DNA from: Sciurus carolinensis
Taxonomy: Eukaryota > Chordata > Mammalia > Rodentia > Sciuridae
DNA: 64,000 nucleotides
Direction of reading: 5' to 3'
NCBI RefSeq assembly: GCF_902686445.1
Contig: NC_062217.1
Span: 88,407,758-88,471,757, forward strand
The position numbers and the translations under genes are program-made. The notes beneath the pieces are model-generated. The model was given only the letters and a program-made list of their open reading frames with translations, was not told the DNA's origin and did no database searches. This document shows, piece after piece, positions 1 through 11,933 of the stretch (position 1 is the first letter of the stretch; the number at the start of each line of letters is the position of its first letter).

Positions 1-1157
1 ATCATCTCCTAGGGGGTATTCATTCATTGTTTGGTTGACTGATGTTACTAGCTTTGAGAATGAAGAAAAAAATAAACTTTTCTCTTCTAGAATCTTGCTG
101 CCTGCAAGAGACTCATCTTATAGAAAGAGACACCCATAGACTAAAGGTGAAAGGATGGGGAAAAACATACCATGCACACGGACACAGCAAAAAAGCTGGA
201 GTATCCATCCTCATTTCAGATAATATGAACTTCAAGCCAAAACTAGTCAGAAGAGATAAAGAAGGACATTACATACTGCTTAAGGGAAGCATAAATCAGC
301 AAGACATAACAATCATAAATATCTATGCCCCAAACATTGGCTCATCCATGTACATCAAACAAATCCTTCTCAATTCCAGAAATCAAATAGACCACAACAC
401 AATAATACTAGGCGATTTTAACACACCTCTCTCACCACTGGATAGATCTTCCAAACAAAAATTGACCAAAGAAACCATGGATTTCAATAACACAATCAAC
501 AATTTAGACTTAACGGACATATATAGAATATACCAATACCTGGAGATTAAATAATGCACTATTATGTGATGAAGGGATAACAGAAGACATCAGGAGGGAA
601 ATAAAAAAAAATCTTAGAAGTAAACAAGAACAAAGACACATCATATCAAAATCTCTGGGACACTATGAAAGCAGTACTTAGAGGAAGATTTATTTCATGG
701 TGCACGTTCAACAAAAGAAGTAAAAGTCAACAAATAAACGACTTAGTACTACAGCTCAAAGCCCTAGAAAAAGAAGAGCAGACCAACACCAAAAGTAGTA
801 GAAGACAGGAAATAGTTAAAATCAGAGCCGAAATCAACAAAATTGAAACAAAAGAAACAATCGAAAAAAATTAACAAAATAAAGAGCTGGTTCTTTGAAA
901 AAATAAACAAAATTGATAAACCCTTAGTCATACTAACAAAGAGAAAGAGGGAGAAAACTCAAATTACTAAAATTCGGAAGGAACAAGGAAATATCACTAC
1001 AGACATGAGTGAAATACAAGCTATTTTGAAAATCTATACTCCAACAAAACAGAAAACCTCGAAGACATCAACAAGTTTCTAGAGACATATGAATTACCTA
1101 AACTGAACCAGGAGGACATACGCAACTTAAATAAATCAATTTCAAGCAATGAAATAG
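1..1157 (+). mobile_element. L1 ORF2 fragment (endonuclease and linker), broken
   Basis: A LINE-1 ORF2 relic. An open frame at 42-554 carries apurinic-endonuclease landmarks: a CLQETH motif with the catalytic Glu, an IYAPN motif, and GDFNTPL with the Asp/Asn pair. This is the domain that nicks target DNA in L1 retrotransposition. Just after 554 the frame ends and the expected rest of the domain is missing. Homology resumes near 580 in shifted frames at 665-874 and 843-1082, which match the ORF2 linker before the reverse transcriptase (a [16 protein letters not shown] segment, then WFFEKINKIDKPL). The copy stops abruptly at about 1157 without RT or 3' end, directly against the PI4K2B pseudogene, so a deletion joined the two. 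It cannot encode a working protein. Confidence 0.9.
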
Positions 1158-2400
<1,243 letters not shown>

Positions 2401-2401
2401 T

Positions 2402-2821
2402 TAACTTTTTAATTCTCAGATGATTTATTCAAATGCTATGTTCGTAGACTCAGTTGGTGACTATAGGTTCTAGTAGAACCAAATAGCATTGCAGTAATGT
2501 TTTCTCCCGCTCTCAGAAGTTTCCATATTTGAAAGGAGAGCATTCTGGATGCCCCACCCCCATTTCAATACTCTAGAGAGGCACAAGATGAAATCAATAT
2601 AATATTAAATAAGGAATGGATAGAAGGACCTGTCTTGCTACTCCTTTGGTATCTCTATTTTGTGTGTTCTCCTCAGTATTTACAAATGCTGGAGAACTTT
2701 ACTGTACTCTTACAGTGCAGTCTCCTAGAAGTCTGACACAGTAGGGAGGAAACACTAAGCAACGCATTTTAGGAAGGAAAGAAAGGAGAGAGAGAGAGAG
2801 AGAGAGAGAAATGGAGATTAC
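2402..2821. other. Unassigned AT-rich spacer with a (GA)n run
   Basis: No gene or recognised repeat apart from a short (GA)n microsatellite at about 2785-2809. The only open frames here are short and cross obvious non-coding DNA. Confidence 0.6.
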
Positions 2822-3006
2822 TTATAATACTTGGAACAGAACCACGATTTGACCCAGCTATCCCACTCCTTCATTTATACCCAAAGGACTTCAAATTAGC
2901 ACACTACAGTGAGGCAGTCACATCAATGCTTATAGAAGCTCAATTCACAATAACCAAACTATGGAATGAACCTAAATGCCCTTCATCAGATGAATGGATA
3001 AAGAAA

Positions 3007-3007
<1 letters not shown>

Positions 3008-3057
<50 letters not shown>

Positions 3058-3076
3058 CACACACATATATATATAT
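3008..3076. repeat. (TG)n(TA)n microsatellite
   Basis: About 16 TG units followed by TA and CA/TA units. It resumes as (TA)n at 3205-3222 on the other side of a 129-bp insert, so the insert sits inside the repeat. Confidence 0.95.
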
Positions 3077-3205
3077 TCATGCATCCAGTGGCAGCACTCA
3101 TCCATTATTGGAGCGGCGATGTAGCCCGGACCAAGGTAAAGTTAGTTAACAGCATTGGGATCTAGTCACTGCAATGGTGCTATTAAACGTTCTACACCAT
3201 TGCAT
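3076..3205 (+). repeat. 129-bp copy of 4090-4219 inserted in a microsatellite
   Basis: This stretch matches 4090-4219 with only two visible substitutions (G/T and C/T). It interrupts the AT microsatellite of an L1 3' end and has no transposon ends or poly(A) tail of its own. The sequence can fold into two imperfect hairpins (a TCCAG/CTGGA stem and a GTTAAC.../...TTAAAC stem), but I do not recognise it as a known RNA. Confidence 0.85.
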
Positions 3206-3632
3206 ATATATATATATATATGGGAATATAACTCAGCCTTAAAGAAGAATTAGATGTATGGTGTTTGCAGATAAATGGATGGAGTTGGAGAATATCATGT
3301 TAAGTGAAATGAGTCAATCCTTGAAAAGCAAAGGCTGAATGCTTTCTATGATATGTGAATGCTAATTCACAATAAGGGGGAGGAGGCCTAGGGAAAAATA
3401 GAGGTACTTTGGATTAGGCAGAGGGGAGTGAAGGGAGGGGAAGGGGCATGAGGGGAAGAAGGATAGTAAAATGAATTGGACATTATTAGCCTCTGTATAT
3501 GTATGATTACATGACCGGTGTGTCTCCACAACATACAACCAGAAAAATGAGAAGATATACTTCATTTATTTATGATGTTTCAAAATGTATTCTACTGTTA
3601 TGTATAACTAATTAGAACAAATAAAAAGTAAT

Positions 3633-4358
3633 ATGAGTGAGGATTTGCTTTCTCCATTAGAGCATTAAGTATGCTAAAACTATCAACATTGCAAACTAAA
3701 TTGCCTTATTCTCCTTCCAAACTTCATATAAGTTTGTCAGGTAATATAGGCTTCAAAATTGATATCCTGTGGCGAAAATGTACAGTGGAAAGAGAGAAGT
3801 ATGTACTTGTTTTATTTTAAATTGTATGAAAAGAGAATTTAAACATATGTAACTGCTATTTATACATTGGCTCCTCAGTGCTTATTAATCTGTATTATCA
3901 ACAAGATGAAATGAAGCAGAGGCTGGGGTTGGCCTTTCAGGGAGCATCCACTATGTGCCCAGTATCTGTACCAAACACAGGTGCTCTAATCTGACCAGTG
4001 TCAACAGACTACATACCATGTGGAAGGTGGATGGTGGGGCTGTCCCAGTGAAAAATGCCACCTGTGGCAGTTACCATAGGGATGCTGAGTTCATGCATCC
4101 AGTGGCAGCACTCATCCATTATTTGAGCGGCGATGTAGCCTGGACCAAGGTAAAGTTAGTTAACAGCATTGGGATCTAGTCACTGCAATGGTGCTATTAA
4201 ACGTTCTACACCATTGCATTTTTTTTTAAACTTGTGTTCTATGTCTCCTCAGTCATGTATCCTAACTATATTTTGTCATCATCTTTATGGTGGGGGCAGA
4301 CTTTGCTCTTATTGCAGTGGAACACTTGCACTTTACTTTTCCTCCAACTGTCCAATAT
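3633..4358. other. Spacer containing the parent of the 129-bp copied segment
   Basis: No gene. The stretch near 3940-4010 (GAGCATCCACTATGTGCCCA and following) resembles a MIR-type SINE in base pattern, weakly. 4090-4219 is the second copy of the segment found inside the microsatellite at 3076-3205; its flanks here look like ordinary unique sequence, so it is the likelier donor. Confidence 0.5.
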
Positions 4359-6558
4359 TAGAGGAAACTGTAAGGGACAAAATAAGTGTTTGTGTGTGGT
4401 GTGTTTGAGAAGTAGAATGGGAAGATGGATGCTAGAAGATGAGCAGCTGTTTTAGCTTTTTTATGGAGATGAAAAGTAAGTTCAGATATTTTGTTTCTAC
4501 TCTCTATGCAACTGAGCCCTAGATACCAAGAACTGGAATGTTCAGGCTCAGAGTGAACAGGTTTTTCAAATCAAAATCTGACAAAATTTTTCAAAGACAG
4601 TAGTTCTACTACTTCATGAACTACGACACCATTAGGAATAGAGCTTGGCATGTAGGCTAATCCAAATGAAGAAAGTCTAATCCAAACCCCTAAATGCAAT
4701 GATAATATAGTGCTTCTATACTTTTGCTTTTTCAGAGGATATTCATTTGTTTTCTATAAAGTCCTTGGCTGTGTCTATTCATAGAACTTGGCACATGATG
4801 TTCAGAAAAAAATTGAATAAATGAATGAGCACCCACTATACCTTCATGATCTTCATTTCATTTTCTAGAAGCTTCAAACTTTCACATGAATTATCCACAT
4901 CCTGTGCACTCTTTTGAGGACAGAGCCTTGTTCCTTTATGCAAAAGGTTCATTTTATGACTCAGATGATTTCTATGTCTCGTCTTTCTATACACACAGTC
5001 TCAGTTTCTCATGGTGGCAAGGGTAATGGCAGAACAGAAAAGTCTAGGTAGAAGTGGAAAGTGGGATTGTAAGCATACCTGAGGAAATTCAGCTCAACAT
5101 TTATGCTTAGTCTCTGAAAGGAAGGTGTAGTTTTGACCCAGTCCTTAATTTTTCTTCTCTCCTTTGTTGGGAGTCCACATCTCTCTTTTTAATCACACCA
5201 ACAGTATCCCATATAAAATATTTTTCATTTTGGAGGGGAAGGGGAGAAACTTTTTTATTTTGTGGAGAAAATATCATGTGTGAGCATAAGAGGTTAATTA
5301 ATAAGAATAGTGTCCTCAACTGTCACAGTCAGTCAGACCAAAAGCAAAGAAAAAGACAAAATTAAACCATGCCTAGTAGTACCCCAGTAATGAGTGGCAT
5401 GTGAATATGAAAATGGAGAAGAACCATGAATTGTCATTTGACCACCCTATTAACAATCCTATAGACCAGAATTGTCAAAAGTAAGTTAAGATTCTAAAAC
5501 TAGAAAACATGTAGTTTTAGAACCCTTCAAATACAAGAAAACATTTTAAATTGTAGGATAACATATTAATCCACAATTTTGTAGGCATGGCACAAAAGTA
5601 TATTTAAATTTGCTGAAGATACAAAGACTAATCAAAATACTATCAACACATTTTTAAAAACTAATCAGTGATTTTAAAAATGAAAAATATCATTCTAAAT
5701 TTTTTTTCTGTTATTTTTTGAATGAATGAAAACACCCCATAACTCCTCTATAGTTGTTCTGTGGCCTCAAAATGTGCACCAAATAGGACTTCAGAGATGA
5801 AAACATTCCATATTTCAATTGCTATTTTATAAAATTTTGAATTCTCATAATGGCCAATCTCTCTGAGAATAGAGATGAAGAGGAAATCAGAAAATCTAGA
5901 GATTTTTTGATATTTCAAATCCCTGACAGGTAGAGTTGATTCAAAATGATAAAAATATACAAGGAAAAAACACCCAACCACTCAGAATGTGTTCTTAAAT
6001 TGGAAATTTTGCAAGATTTTCTCTGAGTTGGATGACTAGAGATGACAAGCTCAGAATCCTATGTGAATGAAGGACACTATGTGGGTCTGAGAATGGTACC
6101 TTCACTACCCAGCAAAGTGATAGCTTTGCCAGTTCAGAGTAAGAAGCCACCCCAGAGGGGAGCTCTGACCTATGTTGGATGTACATAACAGAACCAGTGG
6201 CAGAGATCCCAATGGAATCTTCTACTCAAACTTAGAACCATGCACTTCTCAAAAGTCTCTGGTCTTGCAGAGTTCTGGCAACAGGTCCAAGAGAACAGTC
6301 TTTGGGAGACAATGTAGTGGGAGAAAGGAAGTCAATAAGTTCTTTATTTTCTAAATCTTTGAGAAATTTTTATGGCAATCACTGTTGACAAACAAAAGCA
6401 TTTTACTTGCACACCTACACCAAACTGTAAGAGCCTCTCAAACATGGTACACCACTCATGACACTTAGGTGGAATCAAGTCCTTCCCAGAGACATCATTC
6501 CGGGTAATATGTTTGTATATGTTGCTTTGGAACCTTGAAGAGCATTTAGAACAAAATT
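4359..6558. repeat. Segmental duplication block A, copy 1
   Basis: Diverged direct duplicate of 38822-40895. Matching stretches recur in the same order, for example GAACTGGAATGT (about 4530 / 38985), AAGTCTAATCC (about 4673 / 39144), AACATTTTAA (about 5540 / 40005) and GAAGAGCATTTAGAACA (6537 / 40870). Roughly 75-85 percent identical by eye with indels. No conserved reading frame. The match ends where ERV1 begins. Confidence 0.85.
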
Positions 6559-6786
6559 CTCATATACAAGTTTTAGGAAGTAACTCTGGTTGGCTGTTGT
6601 TCATGAGGCAATCCTGGTATCTGCCTGGAGACCGTTCCTTGATAGGCTGACTTTCCTGGTAGTCTACTCTCTGACAGGCTGATGTTCTCAATATAAGTCT
6701 GAGACTTGTGGAATAAAGCCCTTTCGGTTCCTGTGATCAAGAAGAGCGTACGCGTTGTGATTGTCCCTGCGGGCGGTGGGCGATCA
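6559..6786 (+). repeat. ERV1 5' LTR, lacking its first 87 bases
   Basis: Matches bases 88-315 of the 3' LTR (12021-12248). It starts within U3, has a weak TATA-like AATATAAG, the AATAAA signal near 6713, and ends in ...GCGATCA just before the primer site. The missing start is replaced by host DNA of duplication block A. Confidence 0.9.
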
Positions 6787-6790
6787 TAAA

Positions 6791-6808
6791 TGGTGCCGAA
6801 ACCCGGGA
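6791..6808 (+). promoter_or_regulatory. Primer binding site, tRNA-Phe type
   Basis: TGGTGCCGAAACCCGGGA is complementary to the 3' end of tRNA-Phe, the primer used by intracisternal A particles. It lies four bases after the LTR. Confidence 0.9.
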
Positions 6809-6876
6809 ACTTGAGTTACAAAGAAGGAACTGATCAGGTAAATACAGGGAAAGTAAAGTACAATCTGGCCAGGTTA

Positions 6877-6952
6877 AAGTTCGCAGGATAAGCGACGAGT
6901 GAAAGTTCGCTGGATAAGAGACGAGTTAAAGTTCGCGGGATAAGCGACGGAG
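6877..6952 (+). repeat. ERV1 leader array: three 26-bp hairpin repeats
   Basis: Three direct repeats start at 6879, 6905 and 6931 (period 26), core GTTCGC-GGATAAGCGAC. In the first and third, TCGC and GCGA can pair around a 7-base loop; the middle copy has mutated arms. The position between primer site and gag is where retroviral packaging and dimerisation signals lie. The homologous array in ERV2 has six copies. Confidence 0.85.
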
Positions 6953-7025
6953 AGTGAGTGTAAGTGTTTTCACTTTTGTTTTGCTAGTTAAAGTGCATTG
7001 CATTCTGTTAGTTTAATAGAGAAAT

Positions 7026-7874
7026 ATGGGCACTGAAATGTCATGAGTGCGCATGGAAGGTCCCTTAAAGGATTTGCTCCGGGCCAATGGAATTCCTCTT
7101 GAAACTAAAACAGCCCGAAACTTTTTACACACAGTGGAAGATATTGCGCCATGGTTCTTGGACAAGGGATTACTGAATATTCCTCAATGGGAACTTCTAG
7201 GGGAGGATTTGAGAGCAACAGAGAGAGTAAAACCATTATCCCTGGGAACCATGGCCATATGGATGTTAGTTAGAGGGTGTTTAGATACTCCTAATACCAA
7301 ATTCAGAGAGGCCATAAAACAAGGGGAAGAGGTTTTGGAGGAAATAAAAGAGGAAAGGTCTAAAGCATCAGAAAGGGTGTCAATAAGATCAGAGACAGAC
7401 GAGGAAAATGAAACTGGGTGTGAGGATAGTTCAGATGAAGAGGAGGATTTACTATGTAAAACAAAAAATCTTGCTCTTACAGGATCTACTAAAGAAAAGA
7501 TGGGTCACACACACACCACACATGGTGACCCTGTGCTCTCAGCTCTTAGACTCATGCTGAAGAGTAGCACCCTTGAGTGGTCTGATACACAGGAGGAAAA
7601 AGCCTGGGACACCTTTAAGAGGGAAATCAGTTTAGATGAGGGTCCCCCATTAGGAGTCTGCCCTACATTATCTGCCCTTAAGGCCTGCTTCTCTCCAGGA
7701 CCTCCCAAAGGGGGTTCCAAGTTTCTCCCCAAAGAGCCGCCACCTAAAGAACTGCCGGCTCCTCCCGTTGCGTCTCCTTCCAGAAACTTGCCACATAGTA
7801 AACAACATTGGGAGAACTTTAATGAGGAGCTCAATCCATCTCAATCCGCTCCTCCCAAGGTTGAGGAACCATGA
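7026..7874 (+). pseudogene. gag: ERV1 gag N-terminus (matrix and p12-like), broken
   Basis: The expected ATG is at 7026, but a TGA at 7044 ends it after six codons; the frame then stays open to 7874 (about 275 codons). The first 90 residues look like a betaretroviral matrix domain (Gag_p10 family: a PWFLDKGLLNIPQW segment, then an LGTMAIWMLVRGCL helix). Then follow an acidic, Ser/Glu-rich stretch and a proline-rich stretch (PPKELPAPP), as in p12-like spacers. It ends at a stop before capsid. A Gag protein would normally assemble particles at the membrane; this one could be made only by stop readthrough or a downstream start. Confidence 0.85.
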
Positions 7875-8069
7875 GGGCAGCCAGCCTCTACACATAGGGA
7901 GGGCCCACTACCACCCCAGGGAGGATCATTGCTGCCATCTTGTATTCTGGGGCCACATTAGACTCCAATAAAAGTCCTCACCCTCCTCCTTCCGGGTGGC
8001 GGGAAATCTTCCTGGTGGCCATTTTATGATACTGGGAAAGAACTCACAGACTCTAACCTCCCCCGTCCC

Positions 8070-8240
8070 TTTATGGCCCTCCTGATAAATGTTAAAATGT
8101 TAGTTTTGGAAGGAATGACTACCGATAACAAATTGGCCTGTGCAGGGATGAAAGATGACTCCATGGGAAGGTGGATTGTGGCTACCAAAGATATTGGCAC
8201 ACAGCTTCTGCAAGCGAGCGGGCAGATGGAAAGGGATTCC
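8070..8240 (+). pseudogene. gag: ERV1 gag capsid C-terminal scrap
   Basis: A short frame from 8073 contains a WIVATKDIGTQ segment resembling the C-terminal capsid helices of betaretroviral Gag (a W..ATKDIG pattern). The rest of capsid and the nucleocapsid zinc knuckles are not recognisable. About 200 bases between this and 7874 are of uncertain origin. Confidence 0.5.
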
Positions 8241-8690
8241 TTATCTTCAAGTCTCTTCTTTCTTGTGCTTCTATGCTAATTCCTTCTCCTCCTCCAACTT
8301 CGCCCCACCCAGCCCACCTAGTCCTCTTGCCATGAGGTCCCACATATGCCGGTGTGGAGGGAGTAAGCAGCCCAACCATCAGTGGCATGTCCTAGTAAGG
8401 AGTATGATATAGTAGCCCCAGTCCCCACAAATATTGGGAGATAATTGTTTCACAATTTTGTGTCCAAACCTGAATTGATTACTAACCAGGATTAAGTGTT
8501 AAAATGCTCTAGGCATCAAGTTTCTGCTGGAACATTTTCTCCCCTTTCAGATCCAAATCTCAGTCAAGGTTTACATTGAAATGTAAATAGAGAAAACCTG
8601 AAGGCTCAGTAGGAGACTGGTCTCAAACCCAAAAAAAAAAAAAAAAAAAAAAGCAAAAAGTCTTACCTGAACACCAGCAAAAGTAAATTT
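8241..8690 (+). other. ERV1 uncharacterised internal DNA ending in a poly(A) run
   Basis: No coding match. It includes a pyrimidine-rich tract near 8280-8330 and a run of about 24 A at 8629-8652. A longer A-run (58502-58530) occupies the same place in ERV2, immediately before the shared non-coding cassette. Confidence 0.6.
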
Positions 8691-9945
8691 TATGGTGCTT
8701 TACTAAAGTAATTAACGGTCATATCATTTTTCCAGGTCTCTTGTTTTTTTTGAATTCTACATTTTTTTGAGCTCATGACTTTTTTGATCAGTTCTATTTT
8801 TTTTTTATTCAACTAGAGTTTTTGAACATCTGTTACATTGCAATGGAGATTCACCTATAAAGTTTCAAGGCCTTTGATTTTGTGTTATGTGTATGTCGTG
8901 CTGTCTGATGTCATGTTTTGTCTGTATCAAAACTGAGCGCTCCTAAAATTAAAATTTAAAAATGGATCCAAATACTTTTAATTCACATGATTTTAAAAAG
9001 TTTAATTTAATTTCGGTAAACTAATAGAAGTAAAATGTCTTGAAAATAACTCGCAAGTCTTTAGTTGGTCAAATTAATAAAATGTTGATGTTAATAAAAT
9101 GTTTAACATCAATTTTTCTAGGACTTTCCTTCAACAAGAAAAAGATGGCAAATACTGTTCAGGACACTTGTCTGATATCTTGGTTTTTACAAAATAAGTG
9201 AATTAGAGTTGACATGCATGGGATTACTCAAATGTGTTTATAGAAAAAATTGTTTTGTGTCATCACTAAACAATAAACAAGGTTACTAAGAGTTATGTCC
9301 TAATAGGTATAATTCTATATACAAAGGGTTCTAAAAGTTTCAACTGTGTTTCAATTAGAGTACTATAAACAACAAAATATTTAATCTTAATAAAAAGGAG
9401 TAATTTTTTTTTTAATTCAGAAATTTCATAAGAGTTATTTCAGAATGTGAACAAAAAGGGGTCAACAGGAAAGAGAAAATAAAGGTTCTGGGTATGGAAA
9501 TATATTTAGTAAAAGGGAAAAGGAAATGTTTCTGGGTAAGAAAGTGCTTGTGTGATGAAATAAATGAGGGTCTAAGTAAGTGCCAAGAAAGTCTATGTAA
9601 GTAAAGGGCAAGTTTCAACAAGTTTGCATGTAACTAAGTTGGTTGTATGTATGTGAAACATTTAAAGCTATTTAAGGTTTTTCCTAAGGTGAAATACTAA
9701 TGTTCTAATATAAACCAAAGTTTAATCTATATGGAAAAATGACAAGGATTTCTTAGAAACACTAATTTACTCTTAACTTTGTGTCTATTAAGTTTTATTC
9801 TTTAGAACAATTAGTCTTAAAAATAGGGGTTTATACAATTATGGTTAAGCAACTGTTAGAGTATAGGACTACATTATAGAGTCTAAATTTTTCTTTAAAA
9901 ACTAAATTTGGTAAGATAAGTGTCAAGGTAATTGTGAAATGGTCA
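8691..9945 (+). other. ERV1 copy of the shared AT-rich non-coding cassette
   Basis: About 1.25 kb without usable frames, lying where protease and most of RT should be. It is collinear with ERV2 58556-59930 at roughly 85-90 percent by eye; shared landmarks include ACTGAGCGCTC, AATGGATCCAAATACTTTTA, TCAGGACACTTGTCT and TTTAAGGTTTTTCCTAAGG. I do not recognise its origin. Confidence 0.8.
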
Positions 9946-9967
9946 CTCTTTGTATATTAAATGTGTT

Positions 9968-10612
9968 CATATTTTCCAGGTATACAAGTTTTTAAAACAG
10001 GGAATTTATCAAGCTGCTATTCTCCAAACTAAACTTGTCTGTAATGGTACCCAATCTCTCTTACCCTACCCTGAAGCAGTAGCTCAAGTAATCTTAAAGG
10101 CACTTAAATCATCTATCATAGTGTTTGGAATTCATCCAGCTACTATCATTATTCCCTATGATAAGCATCAACTTTCTTGGTTATGTAATTTCATGGATTC
10201 TTGGACTGTTGTTAGATGCTCCACTCAAGCTAACTTTGATATTCACTATCCTAAACATTCTTGTATACAATTTTGTAGTAATAATTCTGTAATATTCCCA
10301 AGAGTTATTCCTAAGGTCTCCTGTGATTTTCACTGATGGATCCAAAACAGAGACTGGAGCTATTTGTTATCAAGATAAAGTCCAAACATTCCTTTTCCCT
10401 AACTCTTCTTCTCAACAAACAGAACTCTTAACAGTTCTTTAAGTTTTTAAAATGTTCCCTAATATTCCATTCAATGTTTACTCAGATAGTTTATATGTAG
10501 TTCAAGCTCTCAGTAACTTAGAATGTGCAGGGCTTATTGCCTCAAACTCTACTATTTTTCATCCTTTATGGACTTTAACGTGCACATCTCACCCTCAAAA
10601 ATACTCTTTATA
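9968..10612 (+). pseudogene. pol: ERV1 pol: RT connection and RNase H domain, broken
   Basis: An open frame to 10336 matches the retroviral RT connection (a PEAVAQVILKALKSS segment, then HPATIIIPYDKHQL). One frame over, RNase H follows, with its three acidic landmarks visible: TDGS, TELLTV and YSDS. A stop (TAA, about 10440) interrupts RNase H and a frameshift separates the two parts. The RT palm with the YxDD motif and the protease are absent. After about 10570 the sequence jumps to the end of integrase. Confidence 0.85.
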
Positions 10613-11026
10613 AACAAAAAGGGGGAATAGGGGATAGTTTATCTTCAGGTCTCCTAAAGATAAACTTTCTCTTTGCCTCTTTATTTTAAATTTTTTAACT
10701 CTGGATAATGAGGGTCACTCTGCCACTGAGAGACATGGCAATCATAAACAACATGATAGAGCGACGGTAAAATGGAAGGATGTTCTTACAGGACAATGGA
10801 ACGGCCCGGACCCAGTGCTTTACTGGAGTCGCGGCTCGGTTTGTGTGTTTCCACAGGATAAAACATCACCTATCTGGGTTCCTGAGCGACTAACTCGACC
10901 AGTGCCAACGCTACCAACAAGTAACTCAGACCAACAAAATGAAGATGCTGAACATACTCCTGATGACCATGATGCTCGTAGCCTTTCCCCCCTTGAACTA
11001 ACTTACAACCTCTTTTTAGTCTCTTA
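10579..11026 (+). pseudogene. pol: ERV1 pol: end of integrase core and C-terminal domain
   Basis: Begins with a LKNTLYKQKGG segment (end of the core, out of frame), then a C-terminal DNA-binding domain read as VKWKDVLTGQWNGPDPVLYW followed by an FPQD...WVPERLTR segment, the standard betaretroviral pattern. The HHCC domain and the catalytic D,D-35-E core are missing. The open frame ends at 11026. Confidence 0.85.
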
Positions 11027-11049
11027 GGAAGAACAGTTCAATTATATAC

Positions 11050-11768
11050 CTTTCCACCTACCCCAATTTGTGTGTTCCCCCTTTTTAACGAAACAACTGC
11101 TTCTCTCAATTGTACTTCAGATTTATGCTATCTCTCTCAATGTTGGAATGCTTCTAGGTTCCTGCTGGCAGTCTTAATGTGTGTTCCTACCTTCCTACCA
11201 GTCCCAGTCTCTGTTACAGATGTGGAATTGCCAGTGTTACTGTCAAGAAACAGGAGAGGTTTTGGCATGACAGCGGCCGTGGTCGCCATGATAGCAGTCT
11301 CTGCAGCAGCAGCATTGACACAACCATACAGACAGAAACAACAATCACTTGGCCAAAAATACAGCTGCAGCCTTACAGACTAAAGAGACCCTAAACCAAC
11401 ATCTAACAGCAGGCATACTCCTTGTAAATCAAAGAGTGGACTTACTACAAGAACAAGTGGATATCTTGCAAGAACTTTTGGGACTGGGATGTGTTTATCC
11501 TTTAAGAGCAGTGTGTGTCACCCCAATTGCTTATAATAACCTTAGCTCTGTGGTTATGTTATCTAAAAATCTCTCTGTCTACCTTACTGGCAATTGGTCA
11601 TCTACGTTTGATATTATTATCTGCTTAGTATGGATTGCCTATGTTATACGCAGCCACATCAGAGCTCGCCAAGATGCCCGATGTCATCAACGGGTTATAG
11701 TACAGACTTTGACAGCCATTGAGACAGGCACATCCCCCCAAGTATGGCTAAGCATGCTGGACCAGTAG
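11050..11768 (+). pseudogene. env: ERV1 env remnant: short surface piece fused to transmembrane subunit
   Basis: The frame at 11072-11383 has a few surface-subunit residues, then an RNRR cleavage-like site and an Ala-rich fusion-peptide-like segment. A frame at 11349-11768 carries a heptad-repeat helix and a short Cys segment. Most of the surface subunit is deleted. The membrane-proximal part is rearranged and the frame ends at 11768. It resembles betaretroviral env. Two overlapping frames mean at least one shift. Confidence 0.8.
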
Positions 11769-11918
11769 TCAAAGACGGGTAAGATCCGTGGAAATGCATA
11801 CCAACCTAAGACAGGATTCTGACGCCTGGAGGTCAGAATTCCAATGACAGGTAAGGATGTAATTTGCCATGGACAACCTAAAACAGGCGTGGTCCCAAGT
11901 CATCTTTTCTTTATTTAA

Positions 11919-11933
11919 AGAATAAGGGGGAGA
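11919..11933 (+). promoter_or_regulatory. ERV1 polypurine tract
   Basis: AAGAATAAGGGGGAGA sits directly before the 3' LTR, the normal place for the plus-strand primer of reverse transcription. Confidence 0.85.

Larger units (their letters stand above)
2822..3632 (+). mobile_element. L1 3' end (end of ORF2 and 3' UTR)
   Basis: Plus-strand L1 tail. The end of ORF2 reads through a CPSSDEW-type segment, followed by the 3' UTR with its TGCTAATTCACAATAAGG stretch, a G-rich tract and an AACTAATTAGAACAAATAAA end with an A-rich tail near 3625. At the point where L1 elements normally carry GTATATATACACAATGG, this copy has an expanded (TG)n(TA)n microsatellite with foreign DNA inside it (see 3076-3205). 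Confidence 0.9.

Noticed and set aside
5748..5981. Similar minus-strand frames at 5748-5981 and 40070-40303 hinting at a gene family
   Set aside because: Similarity follows from the segmental duplication; indels shift the frames and no protein feature is present.
7047..7874. 275-codon frame as a possible domesticated gag gene
   Set aside because: The natural start is followed by a stop at 7044, no host promoter or conserved partner is visible, and the frame ends before capsid. Openness alone does not show selection.
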